From positions 314,002-378,001 of the forward strand of contig CAUYUJ010014343.1 of the NCBI GenBank assembly GCA_963575745.1: a DNA stretch of 64,000 nucleotides, read 5' to 3'. The notes beneath the pieces were generated by a model. That model saw nothing but the letters and a program-made list of their open reading frames with translations, did no database searches and had not been told where the DNA came from. Of the stretch, positions 1-10,830 are shown one piece after another. The stretch comes from Prorocentrum cordatum (lineage: Eukaryota > Sar > Dinophyceae > Prorocentrales > Prorocentraceae). Position numbers and translations under genes: made by a program. Position 1 is the stretch's first letter, and each line of letters starts with the position of its first letter.

Positions 1-260
1 AGCCTCTTGGGGGCATCTCGGGAGCTTGTTGGGGCCTCTTGGCAGCGTCCTGGAGGCCTCTGGGAGGGTCTTGAGGGCATTTTGGGAGCTACACACCCCA
101 AGACAAGGCCCCACGAGCCTCTCTTAGGGCCGTCCTTGGGGCCCTCGGGCGGCTCTCTTGGGTGGTTCGGCGTTCCGTGGACCGTCTCGGGACCCTCTTG
201 AGCTGTCGTGGGGTCCTCTGGAGCCGTTTTGGGACACCCTCCGGCGCCTCCTGGGCAGTC
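1..260 (-). repeat. Phased CTTGGGG/CCAAGA repeat, truncated by window start
   Basis: The plus strand repeats CCTCTTGGGG-like units about every 10-11 bases, the reverse complement of the CCAAGA units seen at 540-1200. It is a partial copy of the same dispersed repeat family. The leucine-, glycine- and tryptophan-rich open frames it creates are by-products of the repeat period. Confidence 0.7.
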
Positions 261-280
261 TTAGACTCTGCAAATGCCGA

Positions 281-343
281 AACAGCGCAAATGGTATAAA
301 TAAATACATACACGTACCTACATGTATGTGTATATACATACAT
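281..343. repeat. CATA/TATG-type microsatellite, left of phased element
   Basis: AT-rich tetranucleotide sequence (ATACATAC, TATGTGTATA). The same CATA sequence resumes at 1380, so the 344-1379 element probably inserted into a CATA array. Confidence 0.65.
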
Positions 344-1379
344 AAATTCGCCGGCCCAACGGGCCAGGGCGTGCTAAGATCTCCGGTAACTGGTTAACAG
401 TATTAACAGTATTTCTAGTTCGCGCGCGCGGGGCGGCCCCTGGGGGTCCCCCGGCGAAAAGTACCCCGACCAACGCCCGGTCGCCGCCCGACCGCCGCCC
501 GACCGCCGCCCGACCAAGTCTACTCAGAGATGGTTTTCCTTCTGGGTGCGGCCTCTCAGGCTCCCCAGAGCGCGCTCAGAGTGCCCCAAGAGGCCCCCAA
601 GACTGCCCAAGAGGCCCCCGAGACGCCCAAAGAGCGCTCGAAGACGCCGAAGATGACCCCAAGACGGCCCAAAAGGCCCCCAAGACAGCCCAAGAGGCCT
701 CCAAGACGCCCCAAGAGCCTTCCAAGAGGCCTCCAAAGAGAGCCCCAAGAGGCCAAAATAGTTGATTTCCATTGTTTTTTTCTATGTTTTTTGTGTTCTG
801 GCTTTTTCGGCCTCCGGACGCTCCAAGACGGCCCAAGAGGCCCCCAAGACCGCTCCAAGACGGCCCACGAAGCTCCCAAGACGGCGCCGAAACGACCCAA
901 GAGAGCCCTCAAGACGGCCCAAGTGCCGCCCAAGACGGACCAAGAGGCCCCAAGACGGGCCCAAGAGGGACTCAGGAGGGATACCGAGAACTCAAAAATG
1001 GAGCCCTCCGTCCCAGAAGGCGCCCAGGAGGTCCCAAAGAGGCCCCAAGAGGCCTCCAAGAGGCCCCAAGATGTCGCCAAGAGGCCCCAGGAGACTCCCA
1101 GGAGGCCCAAAAGAAGCCCCAGAAGGCTTCAAACATGTCTCCCAGGCGCCCCCGAACGGCCTCTCAACAGACCCCAAGAGGCCCCCCAAAGAAGCATCTT
1201 GACGACGACTCTATTTCGCCCCATCGAGAGACGACCCCCAGGGAACTGCTTCACCATCAAAACTCCCCACGCAACGCGTCCGAACGACACCCGCCCCCAA
1301 GAGCGCAACATGGGCAACGAACACACAGACAAAAACCAACGATGCCATATCACGGGCCGGCGGAATGAGCGAAGCGATT
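344..1379 (+). mobile_element. Phased-repeat element, copy 1 (non-autonomous, imperfect terminal inverted repeats)
   Basis: The left end carries TTCGCCGGCCCAAC and the right end GGGCCGGCGGAATGAGCG, so the ends form an imperfect inverted repeat around CGCCGGCCCA. Inside are a conserved head (CGCGCGCGCGGGGC to CGAAAAGTACCCC, about 420-475), a first block of CCAAGA units (about 575-755), a T-rich centre (about 757-812), a second block of units (about 818-1190) and a tail with AAGAAGCATCTTGACGACGA (about 1190-1210). Every part recurs in the same order at 32504-40438, which fixes both boundaries. No transposase is visible. The Arg/Pro-rich plus-strand frame and the Leu/Gly/Trp-rich minus-strand frame follow from the ~21-bp double period and are not supported as proteins. 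Confidence 0.7.
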
Positions 1380-1419
1380 CAATACATACATACATACATA
1401 CATACATACATACATACAT

Positions 1420-1466
<47 letters not shown>

Positions 1467-2290
1467 TGCATACATGCATACATACATGCATACATGCATA
1501 CACGCATACATGCATACGTACGTACATGCATACATGCATATAGCAATATATAAACAACTATATACACGTATAAAACATACATACATACATACATACATAC
1601 ATGCATACTTACATATATACATACATGCATAGAAACATACATATATACATGCATGCATACAGACATACGTACATAAATGCATGCATGCGTGCGTGCATAC
1701 ATGCACGCATGCATGCATGCATGCATACAAATATACATACATCAATACATGCATACACACACTCATACATATATAAATGTATGTATACATACATACATGC
1801 ATACATACATACATGCATACACGTATGCAGACATGCATACATATATATATATATCTGTTTATATACACAGACATACATACATACATGCATGCACACATAC
1901 ATACACACATGAATCCATACACACACAAATATGTGCATGCATGCATGCATACATACATACATCTAAGCATGTAACCATACATACATACATGCATACATGC
2001 ATGCATTCGCACATACATACACGCCTATATATGTATACATGCGTATGTATGGATGTGTGAGAGTATGTATGTCTGTATGTATGTATGTATGTGTGTAATC
2101 ATGGATGGATGGATGGATGGATGGGTGGATGTGCGTATGTGTGCATGTATGCATTCATGTGTGCATGCAAGTATGCATGTATGTAGTTAGGTAGGTATCT
2201 ATGGATGTGTGCAAGCATGCATGTATGCATGCATGTATGTGTGTATGTATGTATGCGTGTATGCATGTGTATACATATACAATGTATAAT
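1380..2290. repeat. (CATA)n / (CAGA)n / CATG-rich microsatellite
   Basis: Near-perfect CATA units from 1381, a CAGA run at about 1421-1464, then CATA mixed with CATG. The strand sense flips to TGTA/GGAT units after about 2040. All frames are open and encode Tyr/Ile/His/Thr or Cys/Met/Val runs; these are not genes. Confidence 0.9.
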
Positions 2291-2299
2291 TGTTTTACG

Positions 2300-2575
2300 C
2301 ACCTCTTCCGAAGGGGAAGGGATAAGTTTGGCCTCCTGGTGCCCTCTCGGGGAGCCTCTTGGCGATTTTTGAAACCTTCTTGGAGCGTCTCGGAACGGTC
2401 GTGGGGCTCTGTCGGGGCGTCCTGGAAGCTTTTTGCCGGTCTGGAGGCCATCCTGAATGCTCTTGGGGCGCTTTCAGGCGGTCCCGGAGCCTCGGGGGCA
2501 TCCAAGAGACCTGCCCCGGGGGGGAGGCCAGAATATACAGTGAAATCCCAACCTGGGGGCCCCGGGCAGGGATCT
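2300..2575 (-). mobile_element. Phased-repeat element fragment inside a CATA array
   Basis: The plus strand carries CCTCTTGGCG, CTTCTTGGAGCG and GGCCTCCTGG units at the family spacing, with a GGGGGGAGGCC edge near 2519-2528. CATA-type sequence on both sides suggests insertion into the array. The ends are too diverged to define. Confidence 0.5.
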
Positions 2576-2980
2576 CCCATGTATGCATACGTTGATGACA
2601 TGTGCAAATACTGTGATACATTCATACATTCATGCATGAATGCATGCCTGCAGACCTACCTACCTACCTACATACATACATACATACAAACATACATACG
2701 TACGTACATACATATACAATTAAATATACATATGCGTATACATATAAATGTACATACGCATGTACATAATTAAGAAAACATACACATACGTGTACACAAT
2801 GCATGTGCATATACATGCAACTGTATGCATATATCTATACACATATATATACCCATATGCAGGTACATATACATAGACCTATAAATGTACACACAAATAT
2901 ATACATATACATATAAACATATGCATACACAGACATATACATATGCATAACGTAAATATGTATGTGTACACACACATGGT
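2576..2980. repeat. CATA/TATACA microsatellite, second block
   Basis: Degenerate CATA, CCTA and TATACA units continue the array interrupted at 2300-2575. Confidence 0.8.
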
Positions 2981-3935
2981 ATACAATGCGTCCTTTTTGT
3001 GGCATGGGGTGCGCAAGGATATGGTAAAGATGTTCTGCGCCATGCGTATCGCCTGCCATGCCATGTACTACAAGATGCGGATGCTGCGCGATGCTGCTGA
3101 CCATGCAAGTATGACGAGATGTCCACGAGAAGACATGGACTGCGAGGTTGTGTTTGGCTGTGCTGTGCGATACTCGACTGCGATATGGTAGCGCAGCGCT
3201 GAGACATGCGGTAAATTGTTCTGCGAAGCCATGCTACGCTATGCTATACGAGTATGTGGTGTGCCGCGCTTGGCTACCCAACACAATCCTGTGTGACACT
3301 ATGGTGGACAGAGTTGCGCGCACATCAAAACATATATATATATATATATGCATATACATGCATAATTAACTGATGCCAGGGTATGCCATACAGTGCTACA
3401 ACATGCAACCCGGCCACCTGTACGGTCGTATTGTATAAAGTGCTGGTATGGAGGTATATGATAGGCAATGCTATGATATGCATTGCTGTCCATGCATGAC
3501 GCCTCATTGCAATGCACTGTGTTACATTGCGTTGCGCGTGCTTGGCGGCCTGGTGTCTCCGCCCGCGTTGCGTTGCAGGGCACTTGTCAACAGCCAAGTG
3601 TGCCCCGTGCCTGTTTCACCTCTTTCTTTTCTTCGCGTCCGAACGGCGTCTTCGGACGGCCCCAGGCGGAGTCCCAAACAAACAACACGTTTTCGTATTC
3701 CTTGTTTTGCCGATCGGCACGGGCTCTCGCACCCCCCCTCCCCCCCTCCATATGGAGTAGATCTTGGCTGTTTGGGGCGCTTGTTTTGAGCAGGCGGGGC
3801 ATCCCCGCCCAAAATCGGCCTGGCACGAACCCATCCAGGTCCACGACCCCCAAAAAGTACCCGCCAGTGGCCAACGATACCAAAGGCTGCCCTACCCAAA
3901 ATGGAACAAGAGACACATCTTCATGAACATAATTG
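2981..3935. other. Non-repetitive stretch with no recognisable gene
   Basis: Moderate-GC sequence rich in CATG and GCGATG words up to about 3560, then GC-rich sequence with C runs (3728-3750). It contains a short TATATATATA run at 3332-3349. Open frames are short and none resembles a known family. Confidence 0.5.
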
Positions 3936-4083
3936 AACTTTCGGAGCTCCACGCTGACTTCTTGGATCGGCGCTGGCCCTCCCCCCCCCTCTGGCGCGCA
4001 GAGCGCACCAGGGTTGGCGCAAGAGGCGCCGCCAGAGGGGGCCCAGCGCAGACCCAAGACATCAGCGCGGAGCTCCGAAAGTT
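3936..4083. mobile_element. Foldback MITE family 1, copy a
   Basis: Ends AACTTTCGGAGCTCC and GGAGCTCCGAAAGTT are inverted copies. The arms continue inward for about 40 bases (TCTTGGATCGGCGCTGG against CCAGCGCAGACCCAAGA). The interior has its own GGCGCGC/GCGCGCC foldback. Three relatives lie at 8045, 19164 and 19452. No coding capacity. Confidence 0.75.
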
Positions 4084-4325
4084 TATGTGTATTCATAGTG
4101 TCTGATTCCACCGTGGCAGTGACGGCACTTCGCGCAGTCTGGGAAACATTCGGAGCCTTCCGACGCGTCGCACGTGGATCCTCGCACGGCCCCGCGACAG
4201 CCCACCGAACCTGAAGTTACTCCACAAAAGGCCCAGTACCCCCACGTGCCACGGGCGGCCCTTGCCTGAAGAACCCCTCCCTGGGTATATTGGGCTCCAG
4301 GATTAGCTCATGAATAGATCATCCC

Positions 4326-4975
4326 GTCGCACCCCCGAGCGTGTCGGCAGAGCGGGCCAAGCGGGCCGCCTGAGAATTCCCCACCATATATGAGCCAGAA
4401 GCTTGAAATATGCAACAAGTTTACAATTGGAGGACAGCTTCAAGGATGGAGGGCGGATCGTTTTCAACATTCGGCTATCGACCCAGCGAAGCGCACACTC
4501 GTCGTAAAAGTCTGTAGCAACTTGAAAGATGGAGGGCGGGTCGTTTCCAAAATTCGGCTCTCTCCTCAGCACCGCGCTCACTCGTGCTAAAGTTTAAACT
4601 AGGTGTTCAAGGATGCTGGTCGGACCGTTCTCGAATTTGGCTCCTGCCTTAGCATTGCACGCGTGTGCCTTAAGAGTCTGCAACAGCTTCAAGGATTCGT
4701 ATGGCTGACGTCCAGGAACTGTGTTCTAGCACGTTTTAGGAGCGTCAGGGCGCAGCAGTCAGTTGGATTCGTGGCGTTGAAGTCCCAGGAATGGCAAGTT
4801 GATGCGATTGAGGATTCTCAAACGGTTGTCTTCCAACGGGGCACTTCCAGCAATGACAAATGACTTCTTCGAGGGACTTGTGAAGGGGGACCTTGCAGAA
4901 AGAGTTGATCGCAAGACCATTGATGCGTCTGGACTGGTCCTCCTCCTCCTCCTCCTCCTCCTCCGCCTCTGCGTC
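4326..4975 (+). mobile_element. Composite A-B-C-(CTC)n repeat, copy 1
   Basis: Starts near GTCGCACCCCCGAGC, matching the left edge of the copy at 17580. Module A, about 80 bp with the words GATGGAGGGCGG, TTCGGCTCTC and GCGCACACTCGT, occurs three times (about 4437-4680). Module B (GGCGTTGAAGTCCCAGGAAT, CAGCAGTCAG) follows at about 4698-4795. Module C (TCCAACGGGGCACTTCC to GATCGCAAGACCATTGATG) spans about 4829-4925. The unit ends in a CTC run at about 4937-4975. The same order recurs at 17580-18503 and 23026-23785. It carries no ORF of note and is probably non-autonomous. Confidence 0.75.
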
Positions 4976-4999
4976 CTCCCTGCCCCCCCATGAACTACT

Positions 5000-6230
5000 G
5001 AATCCACCTCTTTCTCCTCTTCATCTTCCTCCTGCTCCTTCTCCTCCTCCCGTCCTGCACCTCCCTCCCATCCCGCCCCTTGCCGCCCACCTCCCCCCCA
5101 TCCGACCTTGTGGCCCTTCATGGTAACGGCAGCGATGCCGCACCGCTGCAGCAGCCTCGCCCCCCGCCCGCCGGCCGCGGGGCGCAGCTGCAGGCAACGC
5201 TGGTTAAATGGCCTCTCCTCGGCGCGGGCTGGAGGAGGAGCAGGAGGAGAAATGAGGAGAGGAAGAGAAGCAGGAGGTGAAAGAAGGGGAAGAAGAAGTA
5301 TACGAATGATCAGACGAGGGACATATATCTAAAGACTAAGAAGAAGAATCCAAAGACTAAGAAGAAGAATAATCCTCATAACATGAGTCAGACCATACAA
5401 TTTTCAATACGACTATTAATCGACCGAATAGTCGGGAGTGGGAGGTGGATGAGGGGGACGGGGAGGACGGCGAGGGGGAAGGCTGTTTTCGATTGATATT
5501 TTCCGAGTAAGCGGCCAGCTGGCGTGATGTCGCACGGCTGACTCGCTCCTCAAACCTCGGCCATGGCCGAAGGGCTCATCCTCGCAAGCGCTGAACCCCA
5601 GACGAAACGGGAATGAGGAGGAGGAGGAGAGAAAGTCTGTTCCACGCGCGTCCTGCACCGCAAAGGCTGTGTCACAGCCCACTCGTTGGAGCCCGCGCGG
5701 TGCGAGGCAACTTCAGGCCAGACAGCGGGGGGGTCCGCATCAGAAGGCCTACTCAACCTAAACAAAAAAATGGCAAGAGCCTCGACGAGACCAAATCCGC
5801 AGCTCCTGGGGCCGCAGCAAAACGGAAAGTCCTCAGAAACAACAGGATAACCATCTTCGTGACGCCTTCCCCCCTGGATCTCGAAGAACGCTTTCGGTGT
5901 TGCCCCTGTAGGGGACTGCCTTACACGCGTACGGTGCCCCGACACACTCTTTGCGCGCGAGTGCACGCGTGCATCCAAGTAATGTCCCCAGGAAGCACAG
6001 GCCCGTCAGAGAAAGTACTCTGCTCGACCTCATCAGGCGCGTTCGCGTCGCTGCCCGCGCACTTCCAGATCGCGGGGCTGCGCCATCTTGGGCCGGCAAT
6101 CGCTGCCCCCAGGGCGACGACTCCAGCCGCTGGTGGGGTCAGCGTGGTGCCCGCGACGGCTGGGCCGTCGCGCGCCGCAGCCGCTGCGGCGATCGCCCGC
6201 CCGGCCCTGGCTCGCGCACCCTTCGATTTG
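5000..6230. other. No supported gene; pyrimidine-rich then mixed GC-rich sequence
   Basis: CTCCTC-rich to about 5060, a purine-rich GGAGAAG stretch at 5230-5330, and an AAGACTAAGAAGAAGAAT direct repeat near 5331-5372. After that the sequence is GC-rich. A 227-codon plus-strand frame (5613-6296) ends in poly-Ala, resembles nothing I recognise, and competes with minus-strand frames of similar length. Confidence 0.45.
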
Positions 6231-6235
6231 GACGC

Positions 6236-6400
6236 CCAACAACAAATGCCCAACAACAGATGCTGCCCAACGACCCAACGGAAAATGTTGCCCTAGGGGA
6301 AAAGGTTGCCCGACGGGAGCAAAACTTGTCCAACAACAAATGTTACCCTGCGGGATGAACGGGCACAAGGCCCAGCAACGAATGTTGTCCATAACCGACG
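6236..6400 (+). repeat. ~20-bp tandem repeat (CCCAACAACAAATGTTGCCC type)
   Basis: Degenerate units built on CAACAACAAATG or CGGAAAATGTTGCCC recur about every 20 bases through TAGGGGAAAAGGTTGCCCG. It is a minor decayed satellite. Confidence 0.55.
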
Positions 6401-6959
6401 GTGACCGCTGCTGGGCAGGCGGCCCTCTGTCTCCACCTGGACGACATCTGCGGCGACGCCGCCGGCAAGCCCTGCTCAATTTGGACCGGACACGCTGCCG
6501 ATCTCTGTGCCCATCAGTTCCGTCCGCGTCTCGATCGTTCCGATCCGTGCGCGTCCACATGGACCGAGTTCCTCTGCGGCGCACTCCTGGTTCGGCCAAG
6601 AGGGGGGCGTCCAAGAGTGGGGGTCGCGGGGGGCCAGGGACCTCATGAAACGAGAAGAGGCGCCAGAAAATCTGGGGAAACATCATGGCCCACGCCATGA
6701 TGTCCACCCCCCCCCTAGTCGTCACCCCCCTCCTTGCAGCCCCCGAGCACTGCGCGGTGGTCTTCCGCACGGCCGTGGCCTCCCGTGGGGCGGGCACGCA
6801 GGGCGCTCGGGAGCCCGCCCTGCCGCACTCCGCGCGCCCTGCGAGGGGGGGGCCCTCCGCCAGGGCGACCTCCCGGACTGGCGAGGGGGCCCCCAGGCGG
6901 GAAGGGGGCACGAGAGGAGGAGGGAGGTGGTGGAGGAAACGGGGGGGGGAACGGCACTA

Positions 6960-7020
6960 ACAGCATATGTATATATATATATATATGTGTATATATACAT
7001 ATACCTATACATATACACGC
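6960..7020. repeat. TA-rich microsatellite (TATATG/TATACA)
   Basis: Short run of TATATATATATGTGTATATATACATATAC that stands out from GC-rich flanks. Confidence 0.7.
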
Positions 7021-7091
7021 CCCGCCCCCCAATCATCATCACCACCATTATCGTCAACATCACCACCCAAACCACCACAACCACCACCACC

Positions 7092-7142
<51 letters not shown>

Positions 7143-7232
7143 AGCAGCATCAGCATCAGCAGCAGCAGCAGCATCAGCATCAGCATCAGCATCATCATCA
7201 TCATCATCATCATCATCATTATCATCATCATG

Positions 7233-7275
<43 letters not shown>

Positions 7276-7585
7276 CCGTCATCAACATCATCATCAGCAT
7301 CATCATCGTCATCATCATCGTCATCATCATCATCAGTTCCGTCATCATCATAATCATCGCCACCGTCATCACCAGCAGCATCCTCATCATCACTACCACC
7401 ATCACCATCACCACCATCATCATCACCACTGAGCCACTGGCAGCATCAGCATCACTACCATCCTCACCATCAGAATGCACATCTTTATCAGAATCATGAT
7501 CGCCATCATCACCATCACAACTAAAATAACTACCACCATCATCCCCACCACCATCATCATCACCACCACCCTCGCAGTCATCCTT

Positions 7586-7619
<34 letters not shown>

Positions 7620-7699
7620 GCAGCATCATCATCATCATCATCAGCAGCATCATCAGCAGCATCATCATCATCATCATCAGCATCAGCATCAGCATCGTC

Positions 7700-7731
<32 letters not shown>

Positions 7732-7770
7732 CATCATCACCATCACCATCGTCATGCTCCGCCTCCACCT
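7020..7770. repeat. (ATC)n / (CAG)n triplet array
   Basis: About 750 bases of CAT/ATC units broken by CAG and ACC blocks. It gives poly-His, poly-Ile and poly-Ser frames on the plus strand and poly-Asp and poly-Met frames on the minus strand. All six frames are open because the period is three; none is supported as a gene. Confidence 0.92.
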
Positions 7771-7813
7771 CCTCTCCCTCCTCTTCCTCCACCGCTTCTT
7801 CGACCTCCCTCGT

Positions 7814-8246
7814 CATCTGAGGGACAACGATAGGGGGGACTAGCATAGGGGGGGATGCATCGATCTGCAATCAGCGATACATCGTCGGTCGATCGGCGAT
7901 AGGCCCCCGATAGCGAAACCGCACCTTCCTGGGCGGGTTGGGGCTATCGGGCCCCTGTCGGCGTGCAATGGGCGATTGGGGGTCGATGCATCCCCCCCTA
8001 TGCTCATCACCCCCCTATCGATGCCCCTGATCTAGGCGAACAATGACGTAAACAAAGGCTTATAGGTCCGCGCGGATTTCTCGGATCGGCGATCGACCCC
8101 CCTCCCTGGCGCGCGGAGCGCGCCAGGGGCGGCGCCGGAGGCGCCGCCAGGGGGCCCCAACGCCGATCCGAGAAATCCGCGCGGACCTCCGAGTTTTTTG
8201 CATGTTTACGTCCTTGCACGCTCTCCATATCGTTGCCCCTGAGCAT
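7814..8246. mobile_element. Nested foldback element (three levels)
   Basis: The outer ends ATCTGAGGGACAACGATA (7815) and TATCGTTGCCCCTGAGCAT (8228-8246) are imperfect inverted copies. Inside, 7829-8020 is a second foldback whose arms read CGATAGGGGGG...ATGCATCGA and TCGATGCATCCCCCC...CCCCCCTATCG. Beside it lies a complete family-1 MITE at 8045-8212. This looks like successive insertion of foldback elements. No protein is encoded. Confidence 0.6.
8045..8212. mobile_element. Foldback MITE family 1, copy b
   Basis: Arms GACGTAAAC...GGTCCGCGCGGATTTCTC and GAGAAATCCGCGCGGACC...GTTTACGTC pair over roughly 45-50 bases. GGATCGGCG/CGCCGATCC closes the inner part, and the centre is a GGCGCGCGGAGCGCGCC hairpin. 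This is the best preserved of the four copies. Confidence 0.8.
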
Positions 8247-8289
8247 CCCCCCTCCTCATCCCTTCTCTCTCCGATGGTATCGATCATCC

Positions 8290-8580
8290 CCTTCCTCGGA
8301 GGGGAGGAGGAGGAGGAGGAGGAGGAGGAGGAGGCGGCGGAGGAGGAGAAGGACGAGGAGGACGAGGAGGACGAGGAGGAGGAGGAGGAAGAGAAGCAGG
8401 CCACCTGGCGTGACGGGGTGCCGGCAAGTTTTCGGCCGGCCGAGATCTCCAGCCGCCGCCCCAGCGACGTCGGTGCGGGCAGCTCTCCGAAGACCTTCGC
8501 GAGGCCACCGCCGCCGCCGCCGCCGCCGCCGTCGGCGCCGTCGGTGCCGTCGTCGTCGTCTTTGTCGTCGTCGTCGTCGT
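8290..8580. repeat. (GGA)n then (CGC)n/(GTC)n triplet arrays
   Basis: GGAGGA and GACGAGG units at about 8299-8395, then CCGCCG and GTCGTC units at about 8505-8580, separated by unique sequence. Confidence 0.8.
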
Positions 8581-8940
8581 AGGCGATGGTCATGGCAATG
8601 GTCATGGTGTTGGGAAAGGGCAATTGTCATGGCGATGGTCATGGTGGGGGGGTGGGAGACGGGAGGTGGGAGGTGGGAGGGGACAATGGTGAGGGGAAAC
8701 GGGTCTGAGTTGCTGGGCCGGCTGCGTTTTCCCGCGCGCGGCTGGGGGGGGGGGCGCCGCACCGCGACGAGGTCGCACACTGTGAATGCCACTGATCGTG
8801 ATGATGTGATATCGCGCGCTCCTCACAACAGGCCCAACTCCCAGTCGCACAGCGCGCAACAGGATCAGGCGCTCGCCGCGAACGTGTGGGAAAGGGGAGG
8901 ATACAGGGATGTCACTGGTAAGATCTGGGTTGGGTGACTA
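8581..8940. other. No gene seen; possible terminal part of the copia relic
   Basis: GGTCATGGCAATG-type repeats to about 8650, G-rich runs, then mixed sequence. An LTR could lie here because the copia coding relic begins just to the right, but I could not identify a matching second LTR near 13.4-13.9 kb. Confidence 0.3.
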
Positions 8941-8999
8941 GAGAAGCGGGGGTAAGCCAGACCGAGCATGGCACCATGGCACGGCTGCCACGGGCGATG

Positions 9000-9862
9000 G
9001 GCAGAAAACGGAGCGGGGCTGAAGGGAAAGGCGGAGGCATGTAGCACTATGCAAATACAGCTCTTGAGTATCTCTGTTCCCTTCAACCACCATCATAGCG
9101 CACCTCGGTTGGCGCCGCGGCCATTGCCCGGCAGCGCTCCTCTCAGGGTGCGCCAGCCGCGTACTGCTCTCATCTGCACTACTGAACGTGCCCCTACGGA
9201 ACAGCTCCACCGCGAGATCAAGCTTCGCTTTCCTCTTGGTCATCCTATCGACGAACAATGCCAGATGATCCACCCAACGTATCTCGCATCCCAATGCATT
9301 CATGGCTTGCACTAGGATTTGGATCTGGGTAGCGAACTTCCGATCACGTCCCCCCGCGGTTTCCCGCTGAAGATAGTCATGCAGCGACTTGGCATCCACC
9401 GCGCGCAAGCCCTTCCGCACGAATTGAGCACTCTCGTCCACGTCGTTGCGTCCAGCTAGAGACAGCAGCCTACGCTGCTCACGCCATCGCTCCCACTCGT
9501 CGAGGCGAAACCCCGGAATAGCAAACTCGCGGCACATCGCGACGGTCCACCCCAGCCCTGCAAAGCACCTTTTCAAGGACAGCGTCCCCGCATGCAGGGT
9601 GGAATCAACGACTCGGTGCATCCTCGAGCATCTCCAGGCCAACAGACTGGGTGGTTGCCTTTCGCCCTTGCTGATCGCAGAGGTAGTGGCCAGGATAGCT
9701 CATACCCCTGGCGATCCGCCGTCGCTGCTATTGCGAAGACTCGCATCCGGAAGAGAAACCCATGTCAGCTTCTCCAAAGGTATTGATCACACCGCGATGC
9801 CCAAATCGGCAGCGTCCTTCATGCGCTTCACCAGCAGGTTGATTTCCTTCACGTCCTCGTAG
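9000..9862 (-). pseudogene. Ty1/copia RNase H domain relic
   Basis: RNase H degrades the RNA strand during reverse transcription. On the minus strand the translation contains VVDSTLHAGTLSLKRCF, then AVDAKSLHDYL, ALGCEIRWVDHLALF and VDRMTKRKAKLD. These follow the order of a copia RNase H: a catalytic-region strand, SDAKSL, RWVDG and DALTKR near the end. The segment lies directly downstream of the RT segment in element orientation. The link at 9728-9990 (SRLTYEDVKEINLLV, VINTFGEADMGFS in different frames) needs frameshifts, so the gene is broken. The usual DALTKR is DRMTKR here. Assignment to copia rests on domain order and motif likeness only. Confidence 0.65.
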
Positions 9863-9963
9863 GTCAGGCGGCTCAATGCCTGCTGGAGTAGACTGTATCT
9901 GGCACTCCCATATGCTCGCAACTCTCGTGTCAGCCAGTTCAAGGACCCCAGAACGGCTCAAGC

Positions 9964-10830
9964 CTAACTGCACTCCCCAGGAGAGCACCCCTCCTGCGGC
10001 CAGTGGCCTTTGCCAACCTGTATGGGCGACACCCTTTCCTCGATGAGCTTCCGCATCGTCACGTGGAAATTGTACTCGCGGTCCTGAGCGCAGTGCCTCC
10101 CATTGAACATACCTCCCTCCTTCTCGTCCATCCGCGACTGCACCTTGCCGAACCTGCGCTGCTCGCGTAGCACATTCATCTGCTCCTGGTGCCCTGCGCC
10201 CCCGACGGCGAAGACGTCGTCCACCTCCACAGCCACAATACCTTCAACATCAGGACGGGCTGGGACAGCAGGCCCTCCGGCCGGCTGTTGCCGTCCATGC
10301 GAGAGTCCTTGTCCCCCGTGATCTGCGAGCTGGAGAAGTGGTTGCAACGGGGTGTCCTTGGAAAAGAGCATGAACACCGTGGGATCCAGGGTGCTCCGCC
10401 GGTACCCCAGGCTCACCAGGCCCCGCTCGAGCCCCTACCTGCAATGCAGCGGCGCACCCCCGACCTCGCGCACGCCAGACGCCAACTCGATCAACTGCCC
10501 AGGCTCCATGTGGGGCAGGCCCGCCCTCGGCTGCTCAGCGTATGATTTCCCGGTTTCCCCCGCCAGCTTGTCGGGCTGCATGAAGGCTATCCATAGGTCC
10601 CCAATCGTAGCCCTGCACTAGTTGGATGCGGCAATCTGGAGCACCATCATCAGTGAGCTCGTGGCAACGGTGGGGGCTTACCTCAACAGCGGCAGGAAGT
10701 CTGGGCCTTGGTCCCCGCGAGCGCACCACCTGCTCTTGTAGCTAATCAGTTCTCCTCTAACTTCGGACGGCCTCTTCCCCCTTACCATGCGGGATGGTAG
10801 GATGCGGCCATCCTTCCCTTGACGCCTCAA
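9964..10830 (-). pseudogene. Ty1/copia reverse transcriptase relic
   Basis: Copies element RNA into DNA. In element orientation the first block, SYKSRWCARGDQGPD (end of the linker frame), is the usual start of a copia RT. It is followed after frameshifts by QPDKLAGETGKSYAEQPRAG, GYRRSTLDPTVFMLF, then the catalytic block VEVDDVFAVGG (canonical YVDD with Glu for Tyr) and GGMFNGRHCAQD. A stop (TAG read on the minus strand near 10620) and at least two frame changes interrupt it. The motif carrying the first catalytic Asp was not found. Clearly a dead copy. Confidence 0.7.

Noticed and set aside
530-1543. 337-codon Arg/Pro-rich protein
   Set aside because: The frame runs through phased repeats into a CATA microsatellite; the composition follows the repeat and the second copy at 32.7 kb is interrupted.
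7020-7770. Histidine- or aspartate-rich proteins
   Set aside because: Encoded by an ATC triplet array, open in all frames.
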